From NCBI GenBank assembly GCA_013423325.1, contig BLJB01000001.1:1-64000 (forward strand): 64,000 nucleotides of DNA, written 5' to 3'. How positions within the stretch are numbered: position 1 is the first letter of the stretch; every line of letters begins with the position of its first letter. Positions 9,928-21,074 of the stretch are shown piece after piece. Below the pieces are notes generated by a model. That model worked only from the letters and a program-made list of their open reading frames with translations. It ran no database searches and had not been told where the DNA came from. Source of the DNA: Usnea hakonensis (Eukaryota > Ascomycota > Lecanoromycetes > Lecanorales > Parmeliaceae). A program made the translations under genes and the position numbers.

Positions 9928-12900
9928 ATGGGTCGCATTCGCCTCCAAATCTGTGTCCTGCCTTGGCAGCATCCAGGCCCGTCACCCTTACCCTCTAGCA
10001 GTGCTCCAGCGCGTCAAGAGACTTTGAAATGGTGTGAACCATGCACGGAAAATACCTCCATGCAGGAGGTGTGCGACAACATCTACAAAACATGGAAACG
10101 GATGTGGAAGGACTCTGAAGGGTGAGGCCGAATACCAGTACTTCTCTCTGACTCCGGCTGACTTGAGTCTGCCATGACTTAGGCCACTAAGAATTCGCCA
10201 TCTCAAGACTGCCTACGGCGATTTCGTGGATCTCGAGGAACGAGTTGTTGGCGACCTCTTCGACGACAGAGGCGCAGACGGGAACATCCGCAATTCTATC
10301 CTCGAGGTCCACAGGTATCCACCCAGGCCAGAAGACCTCGAACGTGTACAGAGGTTCTCCTCCTTTGCTCCAACCTCGTCTGCAAGACCACGTAAACGCC
10401 CTCTTGAGCTGCCTTCTCAGTCCTACCCTTCCAAAGATCCGCGAACCACATATGGTGAAATACGAAGTATCGAGGAAGCGGATGCTGAAACCAGTGGGCC
10501 GTTCGTGCCAACGATCAAGCGGCAGTGCACGCGTGAATCAAGGCTCGACAGAGCATTCGATCCCCATCAGCCGTTGGGAATGCGCGAGGAACAGGGGGGT
10601 CGACTGTATCACTCATCTCAGATTTCCGGGACGCAAGAGTCAATTCATCAAGTCCCTGACTCACAGAAATCGCCCGGAAAGAAGCGTACGTCTTGGGTTG
10701 CCGCATCTCTCTACTGCCCTGTTGACATATCATGCAGAATTAAATCCATACGGTACACCATCGTCCCTTTCTATTATCGGTCAGCAAAATTCTGTACATG
10801 GCAACGAGGTTGACCTCTCGGCGATACCAGATTCACCACTTGGCAGAGATATGACTTCGGAAAACGGATCTTTTGGAGGAGCAATGTCACTCGATCAACA
10901 GAGCACAAAGTCGCCTGAGCTCCGAGGATCGATTCCACAAACGAGCCCACACAGCTTTAGATTGGCATCGCAACCAGCATTTATTCCCCTGAGTGCCGAC
11001 AGTTATATGACAGAACGTGGTATCGATGTAACGCCATCAGACAAGAAGGAAGCGGACATCAGTATGTGTCCTAAGCGCAAATCCCCAAATGAAGACTCAG
11101 CACACGCGCACAACGTTCAGAGAAAGGGTGAAACTCCACAGAAGTCAGATCCCATCTTTGACCCTATCGAATCCGACACTGAGAGCTTTCATGAAAAGCA
11201 GCAAATGCAGAGCGCGAAGCGCCTGAAGTCTCGTAAAAATCCTGACACAAGCTTGACAGCGCCTCGCACATCAAATAAAGCAGAAGCATGTCGCAGAGAT
11301 GGCCAGTTTCTGGTGCCCAGTGTTCCGCAACCGCGCTCAGAAAGGGCTCTCATATCATTAGATAAAGTCTCCAGCCAAGGACAACGCGAGGATTTTCATA
11401 CTTCCATACGAGATGCACATGCTGAGCCATGCGGTGACGACCAAAACAACAAGGGCCGGAAGACGCCAAGAAGCAATTCTGTGTACAAGGATGTTGTGGA
11501 TACGATTAAAACCTCATCTCAAGCTACTACTACTACCGGATCGCAAGAATCTGGTCACTCTCCCGGCGACACAAGCAAATCAATTATACAACAAAGGGAT
11601 GATATCGTGTCGAGTCAGGATGAAACAAATTGCTTAGGTCTCGATGACGATCACTTTGCTCAAGAAGCAGAACGAATAGCCAAAGACGCGGAAGAGCAAC
11701 AGGAAAAGCGGCGCATCAGGGAAAAGAAGCTAGAGGAGAGAAGCTCAATGCGAGAAGCCATCGAAGTGGAGGACTTAGCGAAAAGTAAGGAGGTCGAGCT
11801 TAAAGCCACCAAAGAAAGACTTGCAGCTGAGCAAGCAACAAAAGAGGAGAAAGCTAGAGCTGAACAGCTAGCGCAAGCACAGACGGCAGACGCGCGAGAG
11901 GAGCGATTCGTGGAGGCCAAACCTATTGAGAAGACAACGTCAAACGCAGCGTGGCTGGCAGAAGAAGAGAAGAGAAGCGAGAGGATGGCTCGCGAACGTC
12001 GAAACAGGGAGGCTGCGTTAGCACAAAAAGCTGAAAATTTCATGGCGACAGCAGACGGCGCCAAGCAAATTGAGCGAGAGAAGAAGGAAAAGGAGCTGGC
12101 GAGGCTCAAGGCGCTGCCGGGCAAGAAAAAATCTCAGGAATTAAAGTCCGACGAGCAGGCTAGAGGAACTAAAGGGAAGAGCCTTGAGAAAAATGATGTG
12201 GAAGAACAGCGTGTGCAACAAAGCGTCCAAAAGCTCGCAGACACCTTTAGAGCCAAGTCACCGTCAAAATTTGCAATGGCGGTGATTGAGAAACATCAAA
12301 AGCTAATACCAGAGAAAGACATGCAGAAGCCGAGGAATTCGATGGAAAAACGATTTCGAGCTTCAACAGTGTCTTCAGCATCCTCTGACATTGCAGACGC
12401 AAAGCGAACTATGACGCCGCGTATACCCGGATCTTCTGCTTTACGGTCAAGTCCCTTAAGCAACCGATCTTCAGGGAACATGGAGGCGCCACTTCGGAGT
12501 GCGCTTCGACAATCAAGTGCTTTGAAACGGTCAGTGTCTTCAGTATCTTTCGACGTGCCGCCACAGGCCAAGTCGAATGAGTACATTACGTCGACGCCGA
12601 ACCCGAAGTCTCTCAAAGATATCAATAATGAGCCTGCCGCCAGATCGTCATCTGCCAAAAATTTTCCCAAAAGCGCACCAAGGTCCGATGCCAACCGGTC
12701 TTCGAATACACCCGTGAAGACCTCCATCCCCAAGAAAGCCTTGAACACTAAAGTAACAAAAACTCCCGCCAAAAACGGGAAGGTTCAGACGAAACTAAAG
12801 GTTACAAGGGAGGTGAAGAAAGGGAAGGGGCCTGCTGCTGGTCGTCCAATCACAGCCACGCAGGTACCAAAGCAGACGCCAAAGCAGGCACAAAAGCAGG

Positions 12901-14267
12901 AGATAGTTCTTTCTTCTGGTGAAGACTCGACCACCTCCGAGGAGCCAAAGTGGCAGACTGGTAATGCCGAAGCTGGGCCGAGTTCAAGAAAGCCCCTGTT
13001 TCCGGTCACAACTTTTCGAGGGAAGAAGACTGGGGAAGTAAAACCTCCAGCTGCTACTATAGACCCTGTCATCAGCAACATTGAAGTAGCAAAGTACAAG
13101 ACATCCGTTCCAGCTACTGCACCTCACTCCACCCCTAGTTCGAACACGAAGTCTCTGCAAAAGTCAACCTCTCGATCACCGGTCTCGTCTTTGTCTGGTG
13201 CATCTTCCATGGGCTCTGGCTCGGTTTCCAGAGACTCGTTCGATTCAGATTCGGAGTCTGACTCGGAGGAAGAACCCCAAGCGCCGTCACCCACGACCCC
13301 GGCTGATCTTGAGAACGGTAAGCTGACACCTATCACTATGAAGGCGGTCAGAAAGGCTGCTAGCACGGGTGTCAAAGAACCAAAAGGCCATTTACAGGGC
13401 AAAGCATCCTTGCAGTCAATCGAAGCCTCATCTTCTCGACCTGGTAGCACTAGATCAATTCATGATGATGGCAAGCACGTCAATCAGGCGGCGGACAGAC
13501 AATTGCAACTCGAGTCTCGACTATCACTGCCAAGTATACGCTCTGAACAGGCTTCTTCAACCATCAATGGCACGGCGGGTAATAAGGTTATCAATCAAGG
13601 ACTCGACCATGCTGGACGCCTTCCTAACGGTATTCGTCCTGCCTTCTACAAGTATCCGCAACTGTCAGAGCTCCAGAAACTAACTCAAGAAGCTACGCCC
13701 CAGGCGAATGTGAAATCGAGCATTTCCTCGACGCTGCCACCACTTCTAGGAGAGGCTGAACCCGAGCAGTCAAGCAGCGAAAGCGAAAGCGAAAGCGACA
13801 GCCATTCAGATGAGGACGAAGATACCGGTGGGCTACCTATTCAGGCTGGCTTGAAAAAGTCTAGTCGCTATCCTGGTATGGCAAAACTCATAAAGCGTAG
13901 GTTAGAAAGGCCTCCGGGAGCATACGAATCCATTGCTGATATCTTATTTAGTCGCGAATCTGTTTCGATCCAAGTAGAAGGATGTTATTTTGTTGATCAT
14001 TCACGCGAAGCTGAAGACGTGCTCAATGTTCACTCGTTTCGAATTTCCCAAGTAAGAGATACCCCCAATGTGTTTGTTGAGGACCACCCTTTTTCGGTAA
14101 ATAAGCGACGCTCTTGGCTGAAGCAAGGGGTCACAATGTATTTTTGTATAATTGACGCATTCCGGGCATTGTCCCGCTGTGTCTTGGGTCGCATTTGGCA
14201 TCAAAAGCCTTCTAGATGCTTTCAAGTGCTCTTTCAACACGTCAACATTACCGTACAACGAGTGTGA
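9928..14267 (+). CDS. Net1-like protein (Cdc14 phosphatase-binding N-terminal domain), large and mostly disordered
   Basis: I modelled three exons, 9928-10121, 10183-10685 and 10738-14267, giving 1408 residues. The joined N-terminus has a beta-strand IRLQICVLP start, a segment with regularly spaced hydrophobics, then PLRIRHLKTAYGDFVDLEER and VVGDLF. This is the layout of the Net1/Cfi1 N-terminal family (strand, TSMQEV helix, L-LKTAYG-D-D, VGDLF). Net1 tethers Cdc14 and Sir2 in the nucleolus and regulates mitotic exit and rDNA silencing in yeast. The remainder is Ser/Lys/Glu-rich: an E/K/A/R-rich coiled coil at about residues 540-730, many SP/TP sites, basic linkers and a Ser/Glu/Asp cluster at about 1243-1265. 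The last 110 residues after SRYPGMAKLIKRR look unlike the rest, so the true 3' end may be spliced differently. Family call is by motif recognition only. Confidence 0.68.
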
Positions 14268-14668
14268 TGCTCTGTCTTGAATCTGTCGTTGACTGTCCTT
14301 GTAGATTGCCAACTGTCTGCCCTGAGGACTGCGTGGCGATTGTTCACGGGAATCTCATGATGCCTCAAACTCCATTCCATGACAACGTGATGCATGCATT
14401 CTCCCCGCGTCTGTTTATGTGTTGACGAAGCGTGGCACGGGAGCCAAATCAACTCGATCACCTCGCTTGATCTCGCTTGATCTCGCCTGATCTCGCCTCA
14501 CTTCGCTCCCTCTCTATTATGCCTGGCCACGTGAATTACCAGCCATCGCGAGAAGCTTCATTCCTCTGATTCGATCACAGCCCTCTGTTGAGAAGATATA
14601 GACGGAGTCATGTATACTGATAAGTCACATCTCCATTCACCATCACCTGTCGCACTGCTAAGCAGAAC
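14268..14668. other. intergenic region, promoter of the WSC gene
   Basis: Contains a short GATCTCGC tandem repeat (about 14460-14500) and CT-rich sequence before the ATG at 14669. No gene is recognised. Confidence 0.45.
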
Positions 14669-17600
14669 ATGGCCCCTTTCTGGTTTATGTCATTGGTCCT
14701 AGCATCACTGAAACTTGTGCCAACCGTCAAGGCTCAGGGAGAAACTGGTAAGTTGATATTAGAAATGTAACGTAGGGTTGATGTCACGCTAAACTAGTTT
14801 TGAAGTTTGCTTCCTTACATCAAAATTGGTCGAGGTTGTCGTGCCTGCCACCACACCCTTACTGTCACTTTCAGGGAGTAACACAACTGCGATTAGCTCC
14901 AACTCGAGCTTTGCCACTCTAGTCTCAACCACAGCATCACCAACCCCAACACTAATATCTCTTAACAGCAGTACTGCTACTCCGAGCTTGACCAATGGCC
15001 TCCAGCCTATCCCTTCTGTACTGGTCATTGGGGGAGCAACCTATGTGTACGCGGGATGTTTCGAAGGCCAATACATTCAGCCCGTCACTGGATCCTATAC
15101 CGTCGGAAGTCTCGATCAATGCGGATTGCTCTGTCTGGGCTCAACCTTCTTCTCATTGGAGGCTGGCGATGAATGTGAGTGATAGACCATCCTGACCAAG
15201 TACTCAACCATTGACCAAGTTTAAGGCTTGTGCGGAAATTCCCTTGTAGCAGATCCAGTGCGCGGAGCCGACAGCGTGTGCAATGTGCCTTGCAAAGAGG
15301 ATCCGGATCAAAATTGCGGCGGTGCAAAGATGTTGAAACGCGCTCTGGACGCTGTTGCAGCATATTCCTCTGTGGGCTCCAGGACTTCTACGGCCACCAC
15401 GCAGCCATCTATCACGGCGCTAGCTTCGTTAACCTCCGCCATAGGTGGAATAGCTTCATCTTTGACCCACATCGCCAACACGACGAGTTCCCCACGTACC
15501 AGCTCCTTCTCCTTTGGCGGTGTGTCGGTGTCCGTAGGTTTACAAGCCAACGCGACTTTGGGAATACAGCCCCCTCATCCGACGCCTTCCACGCTCGCGA
15601 CTCCTACTGCAAGCACTGCGTCGCTCAGCTTTCCTCCTTTCAGCGTCCAGACTCCTTCGAGCATTCCGCCGTTTAGCATACCTCTCAACGTCTCGTCGAT
15701 TCGCACACCCGTTGCTAGCACCCCTTCTGTTAGCTTTCCTTCGGCTGGTGTCCCCACAATCAGCGTGCCCTCGATCGGTCTTCCCTCGGTTACTCTACCC
15801 TCGATTGGTCTACCTTCAATAGGCGTTCCCTCGGTTGGTCTACCCTCGGTTGGTTTGCCCTCGATTGGCCTGCCTACTCTGAGCCTACCATCAATTGCTC
15901 TACCTACTCTAAGCGTGCCAAGCCTTCCCACCGTCAGCGTTCCTTCAATTGGCTTGCCTACACTAAGCGTACCGTCGATTGGCTTACCTACTTTGAGCGT
16001 TCCTTCAATTGGTCTACCTACTCTGAGTGTACCGTCGATTGGCCTGCCTACTTTGAGCGTTCCTTCAATTGGTCTACCTACTCTGAGCGTACCGTCGATT
16101 GGCCTGCCTACTCTGAGCGTCCCAGGCCTTCCTACCATCAGCGTTCCTTCAATCGGCCTGCCTACTTTGAGCGTGCCTTCAATTGGCCTTCCCACTTTGA
16201 ACGTGCCTTCAATTGGCCTTCCCACTCTGAACGTGCCTTCAATTGGCTTACCTACTTTGAGCGTGCCTTCAATTGGCCTTCCCACTTTGAACGTGCCTTC
16301 AATTGGCCTTCCCACTTTGAACGTGCCTTCAATTGGCCTTCCCACTTTGAACGTGCCTTCAATTGGCTTACCTACACTTAGCGTTCCCCCAATCAGTGTT
16401 CCTTCAGTCGCCATCCCAACGCTTCATCTCCCTACAGTCAGCCTGCCTTCAGTAGGCCTACCATCAATAGGAATACCCTCGGTAGCTCTCCCTTCCGTTG
16501 GCCTCCCCTCTTTAGGTCTTCCTTCAGTAGGGTTACCTTCAGTAGGCATACCTTCCATAGGTTTGCCCTCGGTACCTCTCCCTTCCGTCGGCCTTCCTTC
16601 ATTGGGTTTGCCGTCTATTGGCCTTCCTACGGCTCTGCCCTCGGTAGCTCTCCCTTCAATTGGCCTTCCTTCGATTGGCCTCCCTTCATTAGGGTTGCCA
16701 TCTGTTGGCCTTCCCACGGCTCTCCCTTCGTTAGGTCTTCCTTCAGTTGGCCTTCCTTCCGTTGGTCTTCCCTCATTGGATTTGCCAACGATTGGGCTCC
16801 CCACGGTGCTTCCTTCAGTGGGCCTTCCTTCGCTAGGATTGCCGTCGCTAGGTTTGCCCACCGACCTCCCAACACTAGGGCTACCCACAGCGCTTCCCTC
16901 GATAGGTCTCCCTTCTGTTGGATTACCTTCGCTGGGTCTACCCACCGCTCTCCCTACCCTGGGTCTTCCTACCGAGCTTCCATCGATAGGACTTCCTTCT
17001 GTAGGGCTGCCGTCAATACCCCTGCCTACCGATCTGCCTACATTAGGACTTCCTTCTGAGCTTCCTTCGGTAGGGCTCCCTTCATTAGGTCTACCTTCTT
17101 TGAGTCTGCCTACCGAGCTTCCTACATTAGCGTTGCCTACGGATGTTGTTCCCACGGACATCCTACCAACTGATATCCTACCCACTGCTCTCCCTACGGC
17201 TCTCCCAACAGATATACTGCCTACAGATATTCTGCCCACGGATGTCCTACCAACTGATATCGTACCCACTGATCTACTACCCACGGCTCTCCCTACGGCT
17301 CTCCCTACAGATGTATTGCCTACGGATGTCTTACCGACTGATATCGTACCAACTGATATACTACCCACGGCTATCCCTACGGCTCTTCCTACAGATATGT
17401 TGCCTACGGATGTCTTACCAACTGATATACTACCTACAGCTCTCCCTACGGCTCTACCAACAGATATCCTGCCCACCGATATCTTACCGACTGATATACT
17501 ACCCACGGCTCTCCCTACCGCTCTCCCTACAGATATCCTGCCTACGGATATCCTACCAACTGATGTACTACCTACGGCCCTCCCTACGGCTCTCCCTACA

Positions 17601-18448
17601 GATGTTCTACCTACGGATATCTTACCCACTGATATCTTACCAACGGCTCTTTCTACAGATGTCTTACCCACCGATATCCTTCCAACGGATATAGTCCCAA
17701 CCGTTCTTCCTACAGATGTTGTCCCCACCGCCCTCCCTACCGAGCTCGTCCCCACCGCCCTTCCTACCGACATCCTTCCCACGGTCCTTCCTACAGAGAT
17801 ACTCCCACAGTCCTTCCTACTGAAATCGTACCCACGGTCCTACCCACGGAAATACTCCCCACCGTCCTTCCTACAGAAATACTCCCCACAGTCCTTCCTA
17901 CGGAAATCGTACCCACGGTCCTACCCACAGAAGTCCTCCCCACAGTCCTTCCTACGGAAATCGTACCCACGGTCCTACCCACGGAAATACTCCCCACCGT
18001 CCTTCCAACGCAAATCGTTCCCACGATCCTTCCTACAGAAGTCCTCCCCTCAGTCCTCCCCCCCGTCAACCTCCCCGGCGGTCTAGGCGGTCTCGGCGGC
18101 GCCGCCCCCACCCCCACCCCACCCACAACCGCCCCTCCCCTCCCCCTCCCCACCCCCTCCCTCCCCTACAACTGCCCCAACCTAGCCTGCGTCACCCTCT
18201 CCCTCTCCGTGCAAAACTCTGTAATCCAAGCCTCCCTCGGCGGCACCGTCGGCGTGCTGCCTACGTCCGGGCTCGTCCCCGCCCCGAGCACGCTCGTTAC
18301 CGTGACGGGCGCGCCGCCGGTGGCGTTGACGACGGTGCCGATTACGAGCGTGGTTGTGGTGGCTAGTTCGGGGGTGCCGGTCGGGGTGGTGCCGGTTGTG
18401 CATAGTGTTGTTGCGGGGGTGCCTTTGGAGATGGTGAGGGTTGAGTGA
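14669..18448 (+). CDS. secreted WSC-domain protein with long pentapeptide-repeat region (frameshifted)
   Basis: Exons are 14669-14747, 14806-15174 and 15226 onward. The first 23 residues form a signal peptide ending near VKAQG. After a short Ser/Thr-rich spacer comes a WSC carbohydrate-binding domain split by intron 2: YAGCFEG, QCGLLCLG, then CLCGNS restored across the splice, CNVPC and NCGGAK. Next is roughly 2.3 kb of Pro/Ser/Thr/Leu-rich pentapeptides. The frame as written stops at 18086, but the repeat pattern continues in the -1 frame from 17807 to a stop at 18448 and then gives a non-repetitive C-terminal domain. One missing C in the CCC at 17804-17806 (sister repeats have CCCC) explains it. 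With that base the product is about 1223 residues; as read, 1102. Probable cell-wall or extracellular structural protein; no GPI or TM segment is obvious. Confidence 0.82.
15760..18050 (+). repeat. pentapeptide-coding minisatellite (15-bp / 30-bp units)
   Basis: Three sub-blocks share a proline about every five residues. Block A (about 15760-16430) contains 14 near-identical decapeptides of the form PSIGLPTL(S/N)V. Block B (about 16440-17130) has LPSVG / LPSIG / LPSLG units. Block C (about 17130-18050) has LPTDI / VPTDI / LPTAL / LPTEI units. Neighbouring copies differ mostly at third codon positions, indicating selection on the peptide, and duplications of pairs of units are visible. Confidence 0.9.
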
Positions 18449-19033
18449 GTGGGTGAGTGAGACGGGGTTTTTTTTGTGTATATTTATTTGTTTGGATTTG
18501 GGGAGGGGTTTGGGGATTGCTGGTTTTGGTCTTGGTGTTTGTTGGCTGGTGGGGAAGATGGGATGTACGAGGTACCTTTTTTTTGGGGAAGGGGGGTTTT
18601 CATAGTGGGATGGTTTTAATTTAATGCAATAATAATTACTTTATCAGATATCATCTAATATCTTTTATCCAATTTGATGAATGGTTGCCCTTTTTGAAAA
18701 TATTAATGGTGAAAAGGATGTTTGGGAAGGGTATCTCGGTGTGAATTGGTGGATGGATGGGTGGAAGAGAAAGATCTCGATGCTCAATTTTCATCCTATC
18801 ATATCATATCATGAGACCTACTTGACATACAAAGGTAAGGAAGCGTGGAAGAAGAAAAAACAACATGCGCACAATCCGAAAAATCCCAAATTCCACCGCG
18901 CTTTGGGTATCGTGTCCAGTCGCCACCATGCTTCCAACCATGCCGTGACCCATCATCCAACCCATCCATCCATCCTAACCGGAGTACCCATCCCCCATCC
19001 CCCCCTTCCACATAAAGAAACGAGACATCGCAA
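18449..19033. other. convergent 3' intergenic region
   Basis: Lies between the 3' ends of the WSC gene (plus) and the LYAR-like gene (minus). G/T-rich and then AT-rich; no gene seen. Confidence 0.5.
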
Positions 19034-20549
19034 TCAGAAAAACACCACAATCTCCCCCCTATCATTCCTCCTCAACCGCAACGCCTTGAACAACTCCCTC
19101 TCCTCATCCGCCTTTTCCAGACCCAACCCTTCCTCCCCCCTCTCCCGATGGTATCGCTTCAGCGCCTTGTGCATGCTGGAGCCTTGCTCGCTGTCCGGAC
19201 CCTTTGTCACGAAGGAGGAGAAGAGTTCCGCGCGGGTTTGGAAGAGGATGAGTTGTTGTTGTTGTTGGTGATGTGAGTTGTTAGTGGTATGGGATGGTTG
19301 GGTGTGGTATTCGATGGCTTTGCGCTTGGGGCGGTGGTCATGGTGGGTGTGTTTGTCGGAGTCGTGGTGGTGGGAGCGACGGTGCTTGCGCGGTCGTGAC
19401 TCGTCGGAGCTCCGCCTCTTACTGACTCTGACGAGGACGGGCTCTGCTTTTCGGCCGCGGTGTTTTTCTTTGATGGGGGCGGGTTTGATGGTTCGTTTGA
19501 CGGGGCTGGGAGGGTCGGGGTCGTCGTCTGAGAGCTCCGATCTTGGTGAGAATTTGGATTTGGTGAGGAGTCGGCCGAGACCGCCTGTGAGGCCGGAGTG
19601 GAGGACTGCGGGTGGTGCGTCCGCCATGGTGAGGTCTGCTTCGAGATCCGGATGTCGTGCGGTTATGAAGTCTGGTTCTTCGGCTTGAACGCGTTTGCGC
19701 TTCTTGTCCGTTGATCTTCGCTCCGAGTCTTCCACATTATACAACGAGTCCGTGCTCTGATTTTGCATGTGTAAAGACTTTGGTGCTGGGGTGAAGTATT
19801 CGACTTTCGACCTCTCTTTCGCGACGGGCACTGGCTCAGTACCGTAGCTGAAGCCATTTCTCTCGTACGCTCCGTCATAGATTCCAAGTCCTGCATCTCG
19901 ACGGCTATTTCCATTATTTGATGGCGTTTGCTCCACCATCTTTAGAGGCTCTTTTGTTTCTTCGAGAGAAGTCTTGGAAGCATTGGGGGTGTCGCCCGAG
20001 ACGAGAAAGTCGAAAACGTTGATAGGTTGGTTCGACGTAGGAGGGATAGCAGAAGGCGGGGTAGGAGCCGCAGGCGGGGCGATGACTGTGGCCACTGCGT
20101 TGCCGGTGTCTTCATCGAAAGCATCTTCTATATAGGCTTTGCGCGGGGTTTTTGTTATAGGCTCTGAGATCTTGACAGACTTCTTGGCATGTTTCGCAGG
20201 TTTCTCTTTGTATAGGGCACCCTGATACTTTTGTTCTTCGGACACGCATGACTAATAGATGCAAGCTGAGTTAGCTAGTGCGGTTGCGAAGAAAGCCGGG
20301 CGACGAGGCAATGCCATAGTCTAAGCGCGGGGACACACATACGGTATGAGTCCTGAAATCTGTGCCGCGAAAATGGGTCATGCAATCCAGGCATGTAAAG
20401 GAAGAACCCTGACACTGGCGATGATGTGCGTCAAGCTTTTTTTTGGTGAGAACGTCTCCGCAAGCCTGGAGAAAGTAACAATGTTAGCATTTGTGGAAGC
20501 GCCCAGCAAGGGGGATGAAGATTCGTACTTCACAGGAGAAAGAAACCAT
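19034..20549 (-). CDS. LYAR-type C2HC zinc-finger protein
   Basis: Three minus-strand exons: 20549-20529 (only 21 nt), 20465-20343 and 20251-19034, giving 453 residues. The first two exons supply the zinc-finger region: MVSFSCEACGDVL, a KKKLDAHHRQC segment, FTCLDCMTHF, RTHTSC and then SEEQKYQGALY. This is the paired C2HC arrangement of LYAR (zf-LYAR), including the SE(E/D)QKYxG end. The long third exon is disordered with Ser/Pro and basic (H/K/R-rich) stretches, and ends in a conserved-looking helix MHKALKRYHRERG near the C-terminus. LYAR proteins are nucleolar and linked to rRNA transcription and growth. Without the two small exons the protein would lack its only folded domain, so the splice sites matter. 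Confidence 0.87.
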
Positions 20550-21074
20550 GACGATGTCCGAGCACCAGGATCTATAGTGATGAAAAGACTTTGGACGCAA
20601 TGGAGTGATAGTGCCTGGGAGAAAGAAGAGTGTGGATAGCCAAAATGGTGGGGAAGGGCGTATATGTATAAGCTGTATGAATTGTTTACTCTATTTTTGT
20701 TCTGTGGCCGAGAAACCCCTGGCTTGGCACTTGGCACTTGGCACTTGGCGCTCCCTGGTGCCGTCATCGGCGTCTGGGATTTCCAGGCTAACTCTAACAA
20801 TAGATCGATCACGTGACTTTCTGAAATCCCTGCAGCGTTCAGATACTCTAGTTTCATAGAAACCAATAATATAACTTACCGAGTCAGTCAAAAGTCGTAG
20901 AAAAGAGAATATGGCTCCGACTCGCCGTCATCAACAGGAGACGTTGATTCAATATACGAAAAATCCCAATTTCTAATCCCACATACCGATCGAATTCAGA
21001 GAGTATTGTCAATCGAACAGACAATGACATGTTATCTCATCGACAACTTCATACAACAGGAGCAGGTCGTCTCG
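20550..21074. other. intergenic region between LYAR-like and NACHT genes
   Basis: Includes three tandem copies of GGCACTT at about 20730-20748. It serves as the upstream region of the LYAR-like gene and the downstream region of the NACHT gene. No gene seen. Confidence 0.5.

Noticed and set aside
10245..10737. Start of the Net1-like protein in the frame open from 10245
   Set aside because: That stretch is out of frame with the conserved exon 2 and is partly intron; the 9928 start with two introns gives the recognisable domain.
11660..13450. Several minus-strand frames of 100-158 codons opposite the Net1-like gene
   Set aside because: They are Ser/Ala/Phe-rich complements of the biased plus-strand coding sequence and have no domain.
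15950..16400. CRISPR-like array because of regular 30-bp repeats
   Set aside because: Units are contiguous with no spacers, are in frame and lie inside a eukaryotic coding exon.
15575..17782. Two long open frames on the minus strand (about 279 and 452 codons) opposite the WSC repeat region
   Set aside because: They are mirror translations of the 15-bp repeat (GRPIEGT / VGRISVG units); the plus strand has the signal peptide, WSC domain, introns and synonymous-site variation.
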